A DNA stretch of 64,000 nt, from contig CM074703.1 of NCBI GenBank assembly GCA_037367355.1, positions 2,356,001 through 2,420,000 of the forward strand, read 5' to 3'. The position numbers and the translations under genes are program-made. Under the pieces are notes generated by a model. The model searched no databases and was not told the origin of the DNA. It saw nothing but the letters and a program-made list of their open reading frames with translations. The DNA is from Neoscytalidium dimidiatum (lineage: Eukaryota; Ascomycota; Dothideomycetes; Botryosphaeriales; Botryosphaeriaceae). Of this stretch, positions 23,655-34,642 are shown piece after piece. Each line of letters starts with the position of its first letter. Within the stretch, counting starts at the first letter, position 1.

Positions 23655-24904
23655 AGCAAGAGTAGAGATTAGAAAGAAAAGGAAGTTGGCGTTGAACAAC
23701 CGGAATCAGGACGGCGTTTGCTGTGTAGGGACTTCTTGAAGCGAATGCTTGAAGCAAGGATAATGAGATGCTCGGCACTGCCAGTATAGTGTTTAGGAAT
23801 CTGCAGTAGTTGAAGAAAAAGTCGCTAAACTTACGCTTTCTAAGTTTCTTTTCTATATATCCCCCCTTCGTCGTCTTTATAGAACGAAGAGAAAGATACA
23901 CTATTAGATATCATTAGACAGGATACCATTCAGTCCGTTTGATACGCTTACCGTGAAAGTCCGCGTGTGGTGCGCCGTCACTCCACTATCTCCTCACCAC
24001 CCTGCGACCTTAGCAGGATGATACCTGGGAATTATTGGAATGGCTCGGCCCGAGATTCCCTGCTAAATGTCTCAAAAGTCTCACCATAAAGGACCGCTAG
24101 CCACATGAGTAAGGGAAAGAGCGCGAAAGAACCGGTCGGTCCTGCCGTCGGAATATTAGCTAGAAACGGTTACTAAAGAGTTCCACACGGAGAATATTGA
24201 AGCTTAGCCCTTTGTTCCAGAGTTCTGGACTGGGCTTTTGGACAAAGGAGAGTTGAGATATGGCATTTCCCGGGTATGTGTAGCAATCAAACCGATCAAG
24301 CATTCAATCACCCACCCCATTACCAAAATAAGCAAACCCCCCCCCTCCGGCGCGCGCAACTTCCCACAGGCATTTTCATCAACCGCTTTGGACTTCGTCA
24401 ACAAATAAGATATAGTGCATGCAATCAGAACAGAGAAATGTGAGAAGAGCCATGCAATACGTAACAACGCAGCCCAAAATGGTACAGTTCCGCTTTCAGT
24501 GAATTTCCCCCCGATACCATGCATTTGCCTTTGAAATCCCTAACCATGAGGAAAAAGAAACAAAAAATGTTCCCCAATGGTGAAAAGCTGGTGAGAAGAA
24601 TTTTCGGTTTGTGGAATGTGAGTTTGTTTTTCTTTCTTTCGCGGTCATCTCTTAGCAGGACTCCGCACGCCTTTGCGCAAGTACCGTAAGAAAAAAGTGT
24701 GGTGAATGAAGAAACTCCGTGGCCGCCACGTGTTGGTTGTCCCAAGCACAAAACTTTGGCCAGGTAAATAGCTCGTTTTTGAAGGAAAACAAGATGTTGA
24801 GAAGGAAGGGGTATTAAAGTCGTTATCTGTCCGTTCGGGCTCCTAGGAAACGAATCTGAAGTTGCGCCGAGGACTACTTTTCAAATGCACATACGGACCG
24901 TGAT
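23655..24904. other. Intergenic, convergent gene ends
   Basis: AT-richer DNA between the stops of SRP40 and GDP-mannose pyrophosphorylase. A short hydrophobic open frame on the minus strand (24204-24524) has no recognisable features. I see nothing I can support beyond presumed 3' UTRs. Confidence 0.5.
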
Positions 24905-26252
24905 TTACATGATAATGGCCGGAACTAGTGAAAAGTTAGATAAACTGAAAGTTCGATAACTAAATAATGGCGCTTACCATCAATGTTTTGCTTGATCGAC
25001 TTGTGGGGCAGAATGGAACCTCCGTTGACGTAAATCTCATCACCGATGGAGACATCATCGCCAAGCACAGTGACATTCTCCAGTCTTGCCCACTTGCCGA
25101 CGGAGCTATTCCAGCCGACGATGGTGGACTTGACCCATGCATGGTCCTTGATCTTACTTCCGGCCAGGAGAACGCAGCGCTGCAGCCTAACGCCGTCGCC
25201 GACAACAACGTTGGGTCCAATAGTGACATTAGGGCCAATGCGACAGTTCTTGCCAATAGTCGCGGTGGGGTCGACCATGACGTTACCGCCATAGACGTAC
25301 GGCTCGGTGTTGGGCGTTAGCTCCTTCGAACCCTTCTTGGCAAGAGAAGAGAGGTAGAGGCAGGTTCCTGCGAGGAAATCCTTGGGCTGGCCGACGTCCA
25401 TCCAGAAGCCCTCCAGGTCGAATGAGTGCAGCAGGCCGTCCTTACAGATCGCGGGGAAGGTCTCCTGTTCGATGGAGGTCGGGCGCAGCTCAATGCGCTT
25501 CAGCACCGACGGGTTCAGGATGTAGATACCCGCGTTGATACGGTTGCCGACGAACTCAACCGGCTTCTCAACGAACCGGTCGATGCGCGAGGTCTGGCCG
25601 GGCTTGTGGACCACGACACCGTACTTGGATGGCTCCTCGACTTTGGTCACAACAATAGTTCCCTCGTCACCGTGTGCCTTGTGGAATTCGGCGAGCTGCT
25701 TGAAGGGATAGTCGCAGATGACGTCGGAGTTCAGCACGAAGAATGGCGAGTCATCCTTGCCAAGAATCTTCTCGGCCAGCTTCAGCGGGCCTGCGGTACC
25801 CAGGGGCTCGTTCTCGACGGAGAATTCTATGCGGACGTTGTACTGTTCTTCGTACTATATCTAGGCATTAGCGGAGTTGGCTGGTAACACGGCGTATGCG
25901 CCTCGTCATGCAGTGGGTTCCGACCTTCTTCAGCGCGGCGGTCATGATCTCGGGGCGGTAGTTGACGGCGAGGACGATGTCGGTGACGCCCGCTGCAGCC
26001 AGGCTCTCGACCTGGTGCAGGATCATGGGCTTATTGGCGAACTCGACCAGCGGCTTCGGCAACGTAAGGGTCTGCGCAAGCTGTCAATGGCGTGTCCCTG
26101 GGGAGTGCATTGGTTTCAGCCTTGCGGCCGGGGAAGGCGTACGAGAGGGCGCAAACGGGTGCCAAACCCGCCGACAAGAATGAGAGCTGCATCGCGGACA
26201 CGGTGGTTAGCACAGTTCGCGGATTGGCATCGTGAGCAGACCCACCCTTCAT
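24905..26252 (-). CDS. mpg1: GDP-mannose pyrophosphorylase (mannose-1-phosphate guanylyltransferase)
   Basis: Makes GDP-mannose from GTP and mannose-1-phosphate in the cytosol, the donor for N-/O-mannosylation, GPI anchors and wall mannan. Five exons rebuild a full-length 364-aa protein: 26252-26246 (only 7 nt, ATGAAGG), 26186-26143, 26071-25925, 25854-24978 and 24924-24905. Residues 1-17 read [17 protein letters not shown], the nucleotide-binding signature, followed by [17 protein letters not shown]. The metal-binding [12 protein letters not shown] and [17 protein letters not shown] follow. The C-terminal third is a left-handed beta-helix of hexapeptides ([20 protein letters not shown]). The end, NIDVPAIIM, requires the last intron (24925-24977), which splits the Val codon. 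All catalytic motifs are intact. Length and both ends match the fungal family closely. Confidence 0.95.
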
Positions 26253-27041
26253 CGTGGGGTGTTGTGTTCAAGGAGGGTGCGGCGGAGGCGGGGAAGCGGG
26301 CTGAGTGAACGAGCGGAGAGGCAACGCGTTGGAGCGAGTGAGCGCAACGGGCGGCAATTGGGCCGGGGAGAGGATGTGGAAGTAGGAATCTCAACGAGGT
26401 GAGCAGGCGAAGGAGTTAATAGCAGCACGAGAGGACAGATGGCCGCTGACTCCACCAGCAAATTGCTGCCCCTAGGGACACCAACGACGCGGCGGCCCTT
26501 GCGCGCCCAGCCCACAGGTTCTAGAGGATCTCCGTTCCGCATCCTCGTCCACTCTCCGCCGCCAATGGCCGGCCCTCTGCCCTGGCGCGCCCGCCTCAGC
26601 CACGGCACTTACATACGACGCGCACTATTTTCAGTGTCCATGCCCGCTGCAGCTCCGCCCGCGACACGGCCGCCGCCCTGCACTCGTCGCCCCAGCATCA
26701 CGAGACCCCGGCCCAGTCGAAACGGGCTCGTCGCCGGCCGCCGAGCGCAAGCGGCGCTGCAGGTGCGGAGTCGCACACACGTGGGAGCGAACGCGCCACC
26801 GCCAAGGCACAAGCAGCAGGGCCGGCCAGGGCCGACGCAACAGTTGCAGGTCGCAGGCCGCAGGCCGCAGGTTGCAGCTCACCCTGTACCGCCTGACCTG
26901 CGTCGAGGGCCGACGCAAAGCGTGTGCATCATCGTCATGTGGTCACTTGTACCGCAGGTAGCTATGTCCTTGCCGCAAGGGCGTTGCTGAAACAAGCAGC
27001 ACAAGGTACATCTTAATTACTAGGCTGATGGCTAGACCTTC
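26253..27041. other. GC-rich 5' region of GDP-mannose pyrophosphorylase
   Basis: The stretch lies between the start of GDP-mannose pyrophosphorylase and the stop of the 2H phosphoesterase gene. GC-rich, open in several frames without recognisable domains. It holds a heptanucleotide tandem repeat at 26846-26880. Confidence 0.5.
26846..26880. repeat. Heptanucleotide tandem repeat, GCAGGYC x5
   Basis: Five consecutive 7-nt units: GCAGGTC, GCAGGCC, GCAGGCC, GCAGGTT, GCAGCTC. The array is contiguous and sits about 600 bp upstream of the GDP-mannose pyrophosphorylase start codon. Confidence 0.8.
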
Positions 27042-27845
27042 TTATTCGCCGCCGTCAAAGTCGAACTGGCGTTCGAATTTCCATCGGCCTCCTCTCTCGT
27101 AACGCCACAGCGTGCATCCCCTTGCCTCCCCGTCTGCTCCCTCGAACCCGTGCTGGATCTCGCTCATCGTCTTCACAGCCACGACTTCCTCGTCGACCTT
27201 GTTCTGAATCGTCCAGTGCGCTCGCCAGCCTCCCGAGTCCTGCGCGCTAAGCATGTTCGCCCAATGCCGTTGCAGCTCGCGGCGCACGCGTTGCGCGTCC
27301 TCGGCGCCCTGTGCCACATTTATGCCAACTCCTCGTTTCAGGCGGAAGGGTGCGCCCGTCGTCACTTTGAACGGGCGTGTGTTTCGACAATGTTCGTTCA
27401 GCGTCGCGATTATGCCGTCCATCTCCGATCCCGGCAAGGCATGAAACAGAGTCAGGTGCGCGAGCGTGTGGTTGAGATGAATCGGAAAATGTTTGTCGCG
27501 CAGTGCCGTCAAGGGTTCGCTGAGGGAGGGCGTCGTGCTCAAAGTTAGAACGTAAACGGCTGTCTCCTGACGAGATGTTCGCGGCTGGTGGTCAGCTTTA
27601 CGTTCCCAACGTTGCGGTTCCGGGTTCGTGTCAGCCCGTATGCTACCTGACGAGGAGGTCGATCGTGCCTGAGAGCGAGCGGACACGGCCGGTAGAGGTG
27701 CTTTTTGGCGTCCCGCCAGAGCTTGCGAGTACGAGAGGATGTTGTGTGTCATCGCTGGCAGGCGTCGGACAGACGGTGAGTATCTCGAGGACATGCTGCT
27801 GCAAATATACGCCGCGTCTCTTGCAAATAGTACATCAGCACACAT
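27042..27845 (-). CDS. 2H phosphoesterase (2'-5' RNA ligase-like) family protein
   Basis: Single open frame of up to 267 aa. The 2H signature is present: two HxT motifs, H130-L-T132 (LNHTLAHLTLFHALP) and H210-W-T212 (WRAHWTIQNKV), separated by about 78 residues, each on a hydrophobic strand. Family members (2'-5' RNA ligase, CPDase, AKAP7-like) act on 2',3'-cyclic phosphates or 2'-5' linkages in RNA; the substrate here is unknown. Residues 1-90 are Ser/Arg-rich and weakly constrained, so the true start is uncertain; Met codons at 27845, 27794 and 27752 are all in frame, and the last (MTHNILSYSQAL) looks most natural. I considered an intron at 27585-27646, but its 62 nt would break the frame. 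Confidence 0.72.
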   Translation of the reverse strand: MCADVLFARDAAYICSSMSSRYSPSVRRLPAMTHNILSYSQALAGRQKAPLPAVSARSQARSTSSSGSIRADTNPEPQRWERKADHQPRTSRQETAVYVLTLSTTPSLSEPLTALRDKHFPIHLNHTLAHLTLFHALPGSEMDGIIATLNEHCRNTRPFKVTTGAPFRLKRGVGINVAQGAEDAQRVRRELQRHWANMLSAQDSGGWRAHWTIQNKVDEEVVAVKTMSEIQHGFEGADGEARGCTLWRYERGGRWKFERQFDFDGGE

Positions 27846-29581
27846 GCAGTGACATATGTGTCAAGAAACAGGTCGAGCACTCTATGATGCGGGGAGCGCT
27901 AAAGGGCTTAGTGACATCAATGACATCTTCGCAATCTCAACGGCCGCTACGTGCTGCCTGCCATAGCAATAGCGCGAGTCGAAGTCCGGGGTAGCATAGC
28001 AACGCCCTAACCGAACAACAAGAGTACCAGCACGCGCCATTGGCCAATTGGAGCTAAGTCGAGATCTGCTGGCATGTGAAGGTTGTGGCGGGATGCGGCT
28101 TGCCGGACGTGCGGAAGAAGTGGTCAGCCCTGCGAAGAATTCGGACGAGATCCACCGCTCGCTGCCGTCGTATGATCTCCCGCATGCTGAGAAATTCCAG
28201 AACAGAGGCTAGTCACCAAATGAAGTTAGCCGACGCAAGAGCCTCCAGCCCATCTCAGATGAACTACTTTCCCCTCGTGGTGTTGATGATCTCCCGCCGC
28301 CCCGTCCCGCACTGTCAAGCTGCACTAGGTAGGCCTGCGCAAGGTAAAAGCCAGAACCCTCGTGATGCACGTCAGAGCTAATTGAGTTGCCTTTTGCAGA
28401 GAGTACGGTTCACTCGGGTTTGTCTTTGTAAGATCGAATTGAGGAAAATTGATTGGCCCAGGGATCGTTCAGCTCGGACAAATTGCCATTCGGTCTTGTG
28501 GGTGGCATCCCTCGCTCCTTCAGAGTCCTCCATCAATGCGTATCTTGAGACAAGGTGACATATGCTTGAGAAGTATTACTTCGGGTCAGAAGCATAGTTA
28601 CCAAAGCATGCGGCTGAGTGAAAACAAGCCCATCGACGAAGAATCATCTGTACCTCGACACCACAGTCCCTTGCACAATACTGTGAACCGCTCAACGAGC
28701 ATTAAAACATGCGCTTCCTCACTTCACGTCCAGTCAGTCATGGAAGATTGGCCACTCTTATGGACGACGATATGCCGGCTCCTAAATTGTGGTGATGTCA
28801 TCTGCAGGCGCTGCGCCGCAGCTCGATTAGCGAAAGCGCCCCCTTGGTGTTGATCACTCAGGGTTCAGTTCAGAACCGCGGAGCTCGAGCAAGCCTCGAG
28901 CAAATGCGAGGTCCTGGGATATTAATCGCGCATGCTGTATCGGATTTGATTCGGAAGCCTGTTGCTTTTGAGGAAAGTTCAAGGCAAAGGGGGAGTGATT
29001 TTTGAGATGGGGGCGAGGCATTTGACGGAGCTGACGACGAGCTGCCACATTCGAGACCCGATCGCATCACCGTAAAAGCATTCACAGCCCCGTCACGCCC
29101 CGAATTCATGTCTCATGTGGCCCCCGCATACGAAATCATGTCAGACTTTCATAGGCCCAAGGCATGCAGCTGGATCCTGAAATGCGTGGTGGCTAACCAT
29201 GTAGGGCTGCGCTGACTCGATCGCCGCCGAGCGCGTTCAGCCCGGCCTGTTGGTGTGCCTCAACGTGGAACAAAACGGCAGGCTGGCAGCACGCAGTGTA
29301 GCGAATCGTCGAGGCTGAAGGGCGGGAGCAGGGAGCAAGCAGGGGCCATTAAGCTCGCCCAAGCACATCGAAGCTTTCCCGACAGACCCGCCTTTGTCTA
29401 ACCGGGCGCGCAGTGTGGCTGACGTGGGTGGGCAGCTCTGATCTGCGGCGGTGTGCGTGCGGCAGCCCACTCTCCAGGAAAAGCATGAATAAGTGATTTG
29501 AGGGGCACCGCGCCGGCCGTCTATATATTTTCCTAGCCCGCGCGGCCTCTTTCTCCCCGAACAACTCCCTTCTCCGCAAAA
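27846..29581. other. Intergenic between divergent genes
   Basis: 1.7 kb between the start of the 2H gene and the start of the aminotransferase gene. Only short, unremarkable open frames are present. The right end holds the TATA box of the aminotransferase gene. Confidence 0.5.
29522..29529 (+). promoter_or_regulatory. TATA box of the aminotransferase gene
   Basis: TATATATT lies 53 bp before the ATG at 29582 and is followed by a pyrimidine-rich leader (CTTTCTCC...CTCCC). The position suits a short 5' UTR. Confidence 0.55.
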
Positions 29582-31466
29582 ATGGCGTCCCTCCGCAGAC
29601 AGTCGACCAGCTTTGGCCGCGACCGCCGATTTTCCACCAGCAAGACCGAGTCTGGTACGCTCCTCCCATCATTGCAACCCCCGGATGGAGTAGCTAGGCT
29701 GGCGTGCAGCACCGGAGTTGTGTAAATGCACGCCTCCTGCGTTCCTGCATTTTTCCTGCTGCCCCGCTATGCTCGAAACGATCTCGCCGCAACAATTTTC
29801 CCCACATCCCGCTAATCAAAAACATTCTCTAGAATTGAACAGTCAGGCTCATCGCCAGTTCAGAAACTACCATGCTGGCCACAAGGTAAGAAATGAGCCA
29901 ATTCACCTGGTTCTCATCGGAAAGAAGCTAAGCTCTCTTTTCTTTTTTAGGTGCACGCTGGCCTCGACGCCACCAGAGCTTCCACCGGCGTAGTCTGGAC
30001 CTCCGAACGCGCCTACGAGAAGGGCTACCTTGAGGATCCCGAGGCCTGGGCCAACCTTGGTCAGGGTGCTCCCGAAGTCGACGATGAGATCGAAGGCTGC
30101 TTCGAGCGCCCCCACAACATCGACATCTCGCTGGGTGGCCGCGAGTACGGCCCGACTGCTGGTATCAAGCCGCTGCGCGAGGCTGTCGCCAATCTCTACA
30201 ATGAGCACCACAGGAAGGACAGACCCAGCAAGTACACTTGGGAGAACGTCTGCATCGTGCCTGGTGGGCGTGCCGGTCTGATCCGCATTGCTGCCGTGCT
30301 GGGGAACAGCTACCTTTCCTTCTTCATTCCTGACTACACTGCCTATAACGAGATGTTGTCGCTCTTCAAGAACTTTTCTTCCATCCCGATTCCTCTTTCC
30401 CGCGACGACAACTACCATATCCACCCGGAGAAGATTGCTGAGGAAATCGCCCGTGGTACCTCCGTGATTTTGACCTCCAACCCGCGTAACCCTACCGGCC
30501 AAGTCATGACCAACCCGGAACTTGCCCAGATCCAGGATATTTGCCGTGACAGGGCCACCTTGATCATGGATGAGTTCTACTGTAAGCGTTGATGGTGTAT
30601 TGAGAATGTTGTAGTGGCTGATCTGTGCGGTGCAGGTGGTTACAACTACACGACCGACTGTGACGGTTCCGTTATCTCCGCGGCAGATAACGTCGTTGAT
30701 GTGGATGAAGATGACGTCCTGATCATTGACGGTCTTACCAAGCGTTTCCGTCTTCCAGGTTGGCGCGTGGCTTGGATTGTCGGCCCCAAGGAATTCATCA
30801 AGGCCATTGGCTCCTGTGGCTCCTACCTCGATGGTGGCACCAATGTTCCTTTCCAGGAGGCCGCCGTACAGATGCTGGAGCCCACCAAGGTCCGCCATGA
30901 GATGCGTGCTCTGCAGACCCACTTCAGGATGAAGCGTGACTATGTCATCGGCCGTCTCCGTGAGATGGGCTTCAAGATCCCTGACGAGGACGTCCCCAAC
31001 TCCACCTTCTATCTGTGGCTTGACCTCAGCTCCCTTCCCGCCTCTATCAACGATGGTCTGAACTTCTTCAACGAGTGCTTGAACGAGAAAGTCATCGTCG
31101 TTCCGGGTATCTTCTTCGACCTGAACCCCAGCAAGCGTCGTGATCTTTTCGACTCGCCTTGCCACCACTTCGTCCGTCTTTCTTACGGCCCGAGGATGGA
31201 AACCTTGAAGATGGGCATGGACGCTATTGAGCGCATCGTTCTGAAGTACGTATAGTGTCGCTATTATCAACTTATTATGCCGTTCTTTGACCTAACCATA
31301 CACTCTCTCTCTCTCCAGGCACCGTGGCGTCAGGCAGATTCCTCACCACACCCACCACAGGACTGGTTCTCTCGAGGGTGATGGTATGCATGTGTAAGTT
31401 GTTCAATGACAAGGGCTTCACATATGATGGGATGTGCTGATTATAAGCAGCGGTCATGCGGAGTAG
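29582..31466 (+). CDS. PLP-dependent class I/II aminotransferase
   Basis: Predicted 485-aa fold-type-I PLP enzyme. Exons: 29582-29654, 29833-29885, 29951-30581, 30636-31245, 31319-31393, 31451-31466. Without the last intron (perfect GTAAGT donor at 31394) the protein would stop at 31397 after EGDGMHV. Visible active-site elements: NLGQGAPEVDDEI near the N-terminal substrate loop, SNPRNPTG (Asn that contacts PLP), DEFYCGY (Asp and Tyr of the PLP pocket), schiff-base Lys288 in GLTKRFRLPGWR, and FVRLSYGP carrying the carboxylate-binding Arg. Substrate is not evident. The N-terminus (MASLRRQSTSFGRDRRFSTS) is basic and Ser-rich, possibly a mitochondrial presequence. The C-terminal His-rich tail (PHHTHHRTGSLEGDG) lies outside the catalytic fold. 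Intron 1 is 178 nt, the longest in the gene. Confidence 0.88.
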
Positions 31467-31983
31467 ACCTTGCCGAGAATAGACGAGATATCCCGTAGAC
31501 GATTTTCTAATTAAACGAGAAGAAAAGAAATATATTTTGAACGAGTCGACATCATGCGTTCTCATTTTTTATAAACAAGAGCATTCCAGTGATGTCTAGT
31601 GATGGGCCGTGAAAAATCATTCTTTCAAGTGACTGGAGCATCGAGTGGTCGCTTAAACCATACAAAGGCTCACACTCTGTGTGGAAATATGACTGTCAGT
31701 TGTCATCATTGAAAATCATCGCGAAGGATTTGAATCAACGTAGGCCTGTCAATTACTCTTTTCACCTTTACCAAGGATAAACGTCTGGCGGCATGCCTTA
31801 ATGAAGTCCATATGTTTAGCAAGAGGCTCGGGGCCCTGATAGTTTGGATTTCGTATGAGACGAACATTCAAGCGACCGAGGTCTTGTGCTATTCAAATAC
31901 ATTTTGGATCATTTTATGCAGCCCCTGCGTACGATTCGGGATATCGTGAACGAGTTTCTTCTCCTGTCAGCATACGGGCGCGC
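31467..31983. other. Intergenic, convergent gene ends
   Basis: 517 bp between the stops of the aminotransferase and DUF3500 genes. AT-rich; no supported coding sequence. Presumed 3' UTRs. Confidence 0.5.
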
Positions 31984-33425
31984 TCAGAGAGCTGCCTTCT
32001 TCCTATTAAAGAATTCAACAAGCGCCTTGCCGTAGTCGCCTCTGTTAGGTAAACGGTTGGTCGTGTGAATATGACATCTTGCCGGCGAAGTGTTGGTCAA
32101 GAAGACTGAGGCACGAAACGTCAGCTCATACTCCCCATATCATGTGCAGGAAACAAAGCTTACTGCCGCAGTGGAAATCCAGCTCCATGAAGGCGACCGG
32201 CGAATGGATGCGGAAATAGTACGGATCGTCGTCTCCGTGCGGCCCTATCCAAGCAAAGTACGTCTCGTCGAGATACTTCTTGAAGAGGTTGACGCGGTGC
32301 TCGAGTACGGGTGCTGGATAGTACTCGTTGAAGGCCTTGTAGAGCTTGATGATCTGCTCCTGTTGCTCCGGGAGGAAGTCCTTGACCTGGGCACCCTCTG
32401 TCGGAACACATCAGCTACACGTTCTTTCTAGTAGGCTTGCAGCCATATCTCTCTTCCGGCAAAGGGGGCTTACCAAACGGCACCACCCTGTTGTCCTGCC
32501 TCGCACCGCCCAGATGCCTCTCGTCGAACGGATTCCACCGATCCGGCGGCAAGGACTCCCCGTCCATGCCAACCGATAGCGTCGCCTTGGCCTGCAGCTC
32601 CGGGCTCAAGCTCTGCATGAGCTTCAGGCTCTCCAGCTCCTCCGTCTTGAACAGCCTCAAGCCGGCATGCTCGCCCTCGTCGATCTGATCCGGCTCCGCG
32701 CCCATGAACGTGGGGCCGATGACCATCCGCGGCCCGTAAAAAACGACCGCGAGGCACAGGTGGTGGCCGAAGAAGGTCCAGCCCCAGGGGGCGTCGACGG
32801 TCGGGGCGCCGAACAGGCGGAAGTTGTACGAATGCTCGTTCAGCACGCGGCGGCCGTTGACGAGGTGGCCGAGGAAGCCGTTCGTCAGGCAGCACGCCCA
32901 CGTCTTGCCGTACCCCTCTTCGCTCAAGCTGGCCCTCAGCACCGCGTGGACCGCGTCCCGCACCCGCCCGCTCACCTCGTCCAGCCGCAGCCCGCCCGGG
33001 TTGACGTACAGCTCCGGATTCGACCACAGCCGGATCTCGTCGGCCTCGACGTCCGGGAAGACCGTCCTCGCCTTCTCCTCCTCCGACAGCAGGCCCAGCA
33101 GCGCGGCGGCCGCCGAAGCGGCCGCCTCCACCGGCGCCCCCTCGTCGTCCGCGTACCGGTAGAGGCCCTCTCGCACCTTGCCGTCCGCCGTGAACCCGAC
33201 GTACGGCTTCTCCAGGTTCTTGGCGTCCAGCCGGTCGATGAGCCAGGCCGGCGCGGCGATCTGCCGGCGCGACGCGCACCAGCTGTGCGCGTCGCAGCGC
33301 TCGATGCCCGCGATCTTGGGGTGGTCGGGCTTGGGGATGATCTCGCGGAATGGCACCGCCGCGTCGCTGCGCGGGCGGGACGGGTCGGTGGCTTGGATGT
33401 AGCCCGAGTCCTTTGGGGCGGACAT
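31984..33425 (-). CDS. DUF3500 family protein
   Basis: Predicted 435-aa protein. Exons 33425-32474, 32397-32164 and 32105-31984; introns of 76 and 58 nt both restore frame. The central region carries the features I associate with DUF3500: RLWSNPELYVNPGGLRLDEV, SLSEEGYGKTWACCLTNGFL, NEHSYNFRLFGAP, PWGWTFFGHHLCLAVVFYG, PTFMGAEPDQIDEGEHAGLR. The C-terminus reads IFLTNTSPARCHIHTTNRLP and RGDYGKALVEFF, again as in the family. Biochemical function is unknown. No signal peptide. Conserved His and Trp residues in the GHH and HIHT motifs suggest an enzyme or metal site, but this is speculation. Coding DNA is markedly GC-rich in third positions compared with the aminotransferase next door. Transcribed divergently from the 122-aa gene at 34069. 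Confidence 0.85.
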
Positions 33426-34068
33426 ATTGTGTGTATGTGTATGTGTTTTTTTGGGCGGGATGTGTGGGAGGGATTGAGGAAAGGGGAGTTAAGAGTGTGA
33501 GGCTGGTCAATCGGGGGTGAGTGAATTGGGTGGGAGGATTAGTGATATGGTCTGGTTGGAATTGCGGATATAAACGGTGAAGTCAATGGTCCGCAGGCCC
33601 GGTGGTCGGCATGTTGGCGCGGGAGAGGGTGCCGTAGCGGCTGCTTCCGACGGTGCGGAAAGGCTTGATACTCTCTGGGCCTGGACGGAAACACAGTTCC
33701 TCTGAGTGGTTTACGCACAGGATGCGGGAGTCAGAGCAGTGCCGGTCGTTACGGCGGGACAAGTGTGTTTGGCGCGGGCGGCGGGGCGCGATTGCACGCG
33801 CATCGGCATTCCCGAGTCAAGAAACCGCGGGGCAGAGAGAGCGGGGTGTGAGCAGGGGAGACGTCAGCGGGGCACCGCCCTGGTCGCCCAAATCGCACCA
33901 CTGAGGGTCGGAAATGCCAGCGGAACGCCCATTTACTTCCGTTCGCTGCTCGGATGCCGACATCGCCCTCGGAGATAAAAGTAGCACGTCAGATTGTTAA
34001 AGTAGAAAAATAATTCCACCTACCTGCATTCAACCCCTCTGCAATTCGTGTTGCTCACTGCGCAAATC
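33426..34068. promoter_or_regulatory. 643-bp divergent promoter region
   Basis: The region separates the starts of the DUF3500 gene and the 122-aa protein gene. A (GT)-rich stretch (GTGTGTATGTGTATGTGTT) directly precedes the DUF3500 start. No TATA box is obvious on either side. Confidence 0.45.
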
Positions 34069-34582
34069 ATGGCTCCGCTCGGTCCATACAAGCTCGTTAC
34101 CGTGAACAATGCGCCCGAGCGCGCGAAACGCCTAGTCGGCCGCGTCGTCGAGGACGTGAGGGACAAGTACACCATCATCCACGCTGGGAACGCCGACGGT
34201 GTGCACTCATCCTGCACAGCCTCCAAAGCATTGACAGGCTGCTAATGGTTTTCTCTCAGGCATCGAGAAGGTTGAGGAGGTGGTAACCGAGGTCAAGCCG
34301 GATCTGTTGGTGAGCTTTGCTTTCTCTAATTCAGATCAACCATTGAGTATACAAAAGTCGCGCTGACAATAAATTCCTTGAAAAAACAAACAGTTTACAG
34401 CTTCGATGTGGACACCCGAGCAAAGCAAGACGGCCCAGGAAACCGCGAGAAAGATCGTGCCCAACGTGAAGACATTTGCGCTGCCCCAAGGTCTGCAAGT
34501 CGAGAAGGGCCCGGACGCCGTTGTCGAGTACATCAAGGAGAACCTACCTGCGCTGCTGGAAGGAGATGCCGCCAAGGCGTGA
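34069..34582 (+). CDS. Small conserved-looking protein of unknown function (122 aa)
   Basis: Three exons, 34069-34198, 34260-34309 and 34394-34582, with introns of 61 and 84 nt; consensus GT...AG ends and clean frame make the model convincing although no single open frame is long. The chain starts MAPLGPYKLVTVNNAPERAK, alternates strands and helices (YTIIHAGNAD, VVTEVKPDLLFTASMWTPEQ, VKTFALPQGLQVEKGPDAVV, EYIKENLPALL) and resembles a small Rossmann-like or flavodoxin-like alpha/beta domain. No signal peptide, no Cys, no membrane segment. I do not recognise the family. The gene is followed after 21 bp by a (GA)n microsatellite, which should fall in its 3' UTR. Confidence 0.75.
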
Positions 34583-34600
34583 GGAGAAAAGGGTTGGCGA

Positions 34601-34603
<3 letters not shown>

Positions 34604-34640
<37 letters not shown>
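34604..34640. repeat. (GA)n microsatellite
   Basis: Uninterrupted GA dinucleotide run of about 37 nt, bounded by AGCT on both sides, starting 21 bp after the stop codon of the 122-aa gene. Confidence 0.95.

Positions 34641-34642
<2 letters not shown>

Noticed and set aside
27585..27646. Possible intron in the 2H phosphoesterase gene (GTAGCA...CACCAG)
   Set aside because: Length of 62 nt would shift the frame, while the unspliced sequence is open throughout.
29903..31270. 455-codon minus-strand open frame antisense to the aminotransferase
   Set aside because: It covers introns and exons of the sense gene, has no domain, and arises from the GC-biased third positions of the real gene.
32470..33510. 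Second minus-strand frame fully open across the DUF3500 gene, Arg/Gly-rich
   Set aside because: A plus-one shadow created by very high GC in third positions; the frame with the DUF3500 motifs is the real one.
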